DNA from: Amphirosellinia nigrospora
Taxonomy: Eukaryota; Ascomycota; Sordariomycetes; Xylariales; Xylariaceae
NCBI GenBank assembly: GCA_004123355.1
Contig: SCHM01000002.1
Location: 10,389,569-10,453,568, forward strand
Length of the DNA: 64,000 nt
Direction of reading: 5' to 3'
Shown here one piece after another: positions 60,401 to 64,000 of this stretch. Made by a program: the position numbers and the translations under genes. Numbering within the stretch: position 1 is the first letter of the stretch; each line of letters begins with the position of its first letter. The notes below the pieces were generated by a model that was not told the origin of the DNA, made no database searches, and worked only from the letters and a program-made list of their open reading frames with translations.

Positions 60401-62680
60401 ACCGTGACAGGAGAGAGTACCTCGCACCCAGACCTGCATCAGGTCTCTTTTGACATTGCTGCACGGGGCTACTGCAGAACATGGGCCTGCAGGTTTGCAG
60501 GGATACAAAGCTGAGCCATGTAACAGCTGCCGAAGATGGGGTGTGGAGTATTGACGAGATCCCGATTCACCCATCTCCTCCGACCTTGCCTGTTGACTTG
60601 CCAGCTCGCGGCCATATCCACCCAATGCGATCACTTTCGGTGTCAATCACGATGAGGGGGAATACATGCATCGGAGATTGAGGGCAGAGAGTCATGCCTT
60701 ACTGTAGCTGGAGGAGTTGATCTGATAAGCCAGTCGAATTAAGCGACCCCTGCTTGAGAGGACGTAGCCGGGGGTCCTCCTCCCCGCAGCCGAATAGAGC
60801 TCGTGAACATCAGCAGTACCACGGAGAGATAGACAACCCCGTCACGAGCTAATTTTGTCAAAAAGGTTGCCAAGTCTGATGTCTACTTAACATTTGCAAC
60901 AGTTGTAGCACTAGCACCATGCCATTCGATTCCATCCCATGTACTCGCCGTGGCCTCTTACTTGCTCTCGTACCCCCTACAGGCGACAGGCGAATCCCGC
61001 CTCGTTCCCCCAATGCTCTACATTGTCAAGCCTGTCTTTGTACGCACCCCTCGCAGTAACCTTGTCGGAGAAATCGGATCCTGGTTGGATTACACGCACA
61101 CAAACCCCCACCAATAATAGATCCCGACAAAGCGAAAATATGCCAATTCTGTACCCCTTGGCCCATCGGATAATTGAGGAGCCAGGCTTTTCATCCAATA
61201 ATCGCCTGCTAAAAACACAACTATGGCCATGGAGAGTAGTGTACAAGTCAAGGACGTGTTTGAGGCTTCCCTTATTCCATTCATTCTGCTTGAATCTATT
61301 TAAGCGTGATAAGAAGATGGATTTTAAGTCTGTTGAAGCACATAGTCACTCATTCGCAGTGTAAGTGGTGTGGTTATGTAGCCACCCCGCCAATCTCGTG
61401 ATCTCAGCGGCTCAGCGTTGGCATTCAGACCGTTCTTCGCTTGCCAGCCCCGCCTCCAATCACCACTCTCCTCTCTGGTCAGCTCACCGAGGTCTCCATG
61501 TAGGCTCCTGCGCCGATGGCGAGTTGGATCTTGGGATCTGGAGGATCTCATTGCCTTGTTTCGCGCACACACAAATTACTCAGAACAACGGTGCTTGACC
61601 GGTCCAAGGTCGGTACGGGGGAGACGAAAAGGCCATTTTATGCTTTTACAGGCATTTCGCCGTTAAACCCGGTTCCTCTTTTTTTTCTTCCGCCTCAAGT
61701 ACCTGTGACCAGGGTCGGGGGCGACGGCGAGAGGGAGGCGTCGAAGTACTGTGTATGTATGTAGGTGAGTCAAACAGAGCAGAGAGGTTGCTTGCCTGCG
61801 AAGAAGTGAATGTTGGGCCTCAGTCAGATCCCCCATGCTGGCGCCAGCGCCCATCTGATCCCATGGTCCTAGACAACACGAATGACACACATGCCATCTG
61901 TGGGACACGGTGAGCCATATCGTGTCGAGGTGAGCAGACAAAACTGATCACTTTGCATCTCTCTCTCTCTCGGACCTCAGCGGTCGGTCGGTGTCTGTGC
62001 CCCTTGCCATTTGGGATTTTTGGGGGCGCGAAGTGCGCTTAATAGAACCCGACAAGGGCATACATATGGGCTAATGCTGTCCGTGTGAGCTGGCAAAAGC
62101 GAGGCTGCTGACGTGAGCCGGCATACGTCCCACACGGGAGAGCAACCAACAGAGATGGGCTTTGAGGGCGAGTTTTCTTCGTTCGTATCTTCTGCACAAA
62201 ATTCACAAATCCATGTAGTAGAGTAAGGGGGGATGGAGGGGGAGGGGGAGGTGGAGAGGGGGTCTGGATGTTTGCTGGGATTGAAAGGTGAAATTCTCCG
62301 CCTCAACCCTCCACAGTCCAGTCCTACGCCTTTTTATTTTCCCCGTATGTGATCCGCCCACTCCCTTCCCCTTCCTACGAAAGACCTACATATAAGGTAC
62401 CATACCGTGCCGTGCCGAGCCGTGCCGCAGCGATGGATGGACTCGGTTCGGTCAGCCAGCCAGCCAGCTCTACACTAGAGGTGTGCGTTTGTTGTTGTTG
62501 TTGGCTCAAGCCATGTCTTGTTCCTGTTCTTTGCTTTGGGGGTTTGAATCCTACTCCCGGTTCCGCGGTGTAGATAATGTTGGTGAACCGGAGAAAGGCA
62601 TGACCACCCTACTACTTTTACTTTTTAAGTGCCGTGCCGCAACCGTCATCATCCAAACCGAGACTCCCTGACGCCATGTC

Positions 62681-62704
62681 GATCTATCTCTCTATCTATC
62701 TATA
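62681..62704. repeat. (TATC)n microsatellite
   Basis: Imperfect TCTATC/CTAT units in gene-free DNA. Confidence 0.75.
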
Positions 62705-63191
62705 TGACTGTTAAGTAAGCAGAGTAGCTATCGTTACATGGAAAAAAGCCACAGCGGCAAACGTCGCGACATAAGTTACCGAGGTTCTTACGAGAGCGTC
62801 ACACACCACTTAGTCTTGTGTATCACGTATTAGTGAGAATTAAGTGGTGAAAAAGAATAGAAGACAACAACAAAAGTACAAAGGTGCAGAGAGGGAAAAA
62901 TGACGTTGATGTAACCCTGATAGCAAGCACACCGAGTGAGAGGGAGAGGGAAATATCACAAGACAAAAACTCATCGAGGCCCTGAGAAAAACGTGACAAC
63001 CCAAAAGTATCTGCGCCTGGCTTAAATGAGCAGTTAAAACAAGCACATAAGGTTTGTCCTTCCAGTGACACGGGGTTTTCACCAGGTAACACAGCAGAAA
63101 AAAAAAGTAAGAAAAAGCAAAAAAATAGGGGAGGATCCTTTTTGCATTGCATCTCTCACATGATCTGACACTCACTCTTACCGAGGCAAGG

Positions 63192-63222
63192 TGTCTGTCT
63201 GTCTGCCTACCTACCTACCTAT
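63192..63222. repeat. (TGTC)n-(TACC)n compound microsatellite
   Basis: TGTC units pass directly into TACC units. The TACC part is the same motif found in many other intergenic stretches of this window. Confidence 0.75.
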
Positions 63223-64000
63223 TATTCGCAAAGCCTTATGTTGGTTGCCCCCTTTTTATGAAAATGAATAAGTGAAATCAAATGAGAGAAAGACACATGT
63301 TTTCCCTCAGGACACTACGTAATGGCCTGACTGTGGCGTGGGGTAAGGGTATGGGTAGAGTAGAGCGGAATTATTTGGATAGAGAGAGCTGTAATGGCGG
63401 AATTAGGAGGATGAGGAGGCATCTCTCAAATAATGTGAGGCTAACAACGGTTTACAGTCCCTATCCTACCCGTATGCTTATCGTAAGGCTTGGCAGCTCT
63501 CGATATGTGATTGCGTAAATGTTTCAGCATCAGGCGTGTGGTTGTTGTCGTTATAAGATAGATGCTAGATTAGATAGATAGGAACTTGAAAGTCGAGTGG
63601 CTCGCTTACACCTGATGTCTTGGTGGCTTGACGTCTTGGGTTAAAGTATCGCAGATCTTGTGTGAGAGTTACTAACGAGGCAAACTAAAAGGTCACAAGT
63701 CGCGAAATGCGAATGGGAACAATTTTCACAAATTCAACACAATTTATAATGCTCACTTTTTAAGGCATATCCATAAGTGAAATGACCATGCTATCTTAAG
63801 ACGTTCGTCCAGTTGATATACATCATGTATGAACAAAAGCTACATATGCTCCAAGTCTTGTTGCCATCCCAATAGCCATCGCAAACCCCCATGCCAACCA
63901 ACAATCCTCCAGGTCCCCGTAGCATACATACATACAAAATCCGTATCTTATGATCCGTTTTTTTTTTCAAGGCCACGTTGGGTCCGCCCGTCTCAAGAAC

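Larger units (their letters stand above)
57411..64000. other. 6.6 kb right end without a supportable gene
   Basis: No recognisable domain appears on either strand. A plus-strand stretch open from about 58026 to 58440 and ending at a GT donor, with possible continuation after an AG at 58565, is the best candidate but could arise by chance. From about 61960 on there are CT repeats, TATC and TACC microsatellites and CCGTG/CAGC tandem units. These resemble the long leader or promoter of a regulatory gene lying beyond the right edge; that is inference. Confidence 0.4.

Noticed and set aside
60245-60646. 133-codon minus-strand open frame, Cys-rich
   Set aside because: Length is expected by chance; cysteines are irregularly spaced, there is no signal peptide, and no family is recognised.
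62450-62600. tRNA-like sequence (a B-box-like GGTTTGAATCC near 62541)
   Set aside because: No matching A box, acceptor stem or cloverleaf could be drawn around it.
1-64000. Transposon, virus-like element, CRISPR array or rRNA
   Set aside because: I saw no transposase, reverse transcriptase, integrase or capsid-like reading, no long terminal or inverted repeats, and no regularly spaced direct repeats. Reading by eye cannot exclude short decayed copies in the AT-rich gaps.

Overview
The window is nuclear DNA of a filamentous ascomycete (Pezizomycotina, most likely Sordariomycetes). Genes are dense and carry short 50-100 nt introns with GTRAGT-type donors and CTAAC branch points. Recognisable fungal families include Zn2Cys6 regulators, NMR1, MKT1, a VBA-type MFS permease and a MARVEL protein. 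Several long gene-free stretches flank regulatory genes, and a TACC tetranucleotide motif recurs in the non-coding DNA. I see no transposon, virus-like element, CRISPR array, rRNA or tRNA gene.

Layout. 1-1.2 kb: a partial basic hypothetical protein running off the left edge. 2.4-7.4 kb: a divergent pair, a TPR-CHAT (caspase-like) protease on the minus strand and, on the plus strand, an eight-exon gene whose 374-residue product looks like a fungal gasdermin. 8.4-20.4 kb: a housekeeping block with an AVT3/4-type vacuolar amino-acid transporter, RPB11, LSM5, a DEDDy 3'-5' exonuclease, YTM1 and the DNA polymerase delta small subunit. 20.9-25.7 kb: an F-box-like protein and the nitrogen repressor NMR1. 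25.7-42.3 kb: two Zn2Cys6 transcription factors separated by 1.6 kb and flanked by 4.3 and 5.6 kb of gene-free DNA. 42.3-57.4 kb: a small membrane protein, an unrecognised lysine-rich protein, a 2-oxoglutarate dioxygenase, MKT1, a VBA-type vacuolar permease, a MARVEL protein and NOP16. 57.4-64 kb: no gene I can support.

How genes fit together. The CHAT protease and gasdermin-like protein share a 529-bp divergent promoter. This matches the known fungal arrangement in which a protease gene neighbours the gasdermin it is thought to activate in regulated cell death, and it is the most interesting unit here. YTM1 and the polymerase delta subunit also share a promoter, with two MCB (ACGCGT) boxes close to the polymerase gene. 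The two vacuolar transporters and NMR1 relate to nitrogen storage and use, but they are dispersed and do not form a cluster.

Quality caveat. At least nine clearly conserved host genes, including essential ones (RPB11, LSM5, YTM1, the polymerase delta subunit), change frame at single-base gains or losses inside short homopolymers, while MKT1's main exon, NOP16 and the gasdermin-like gene read cleanly. The simplest reading is residual indel error in a long-read assembly rather than gene decay. Coordinates for the affected genes therefore span the whole locus and should not be translated in one frame.
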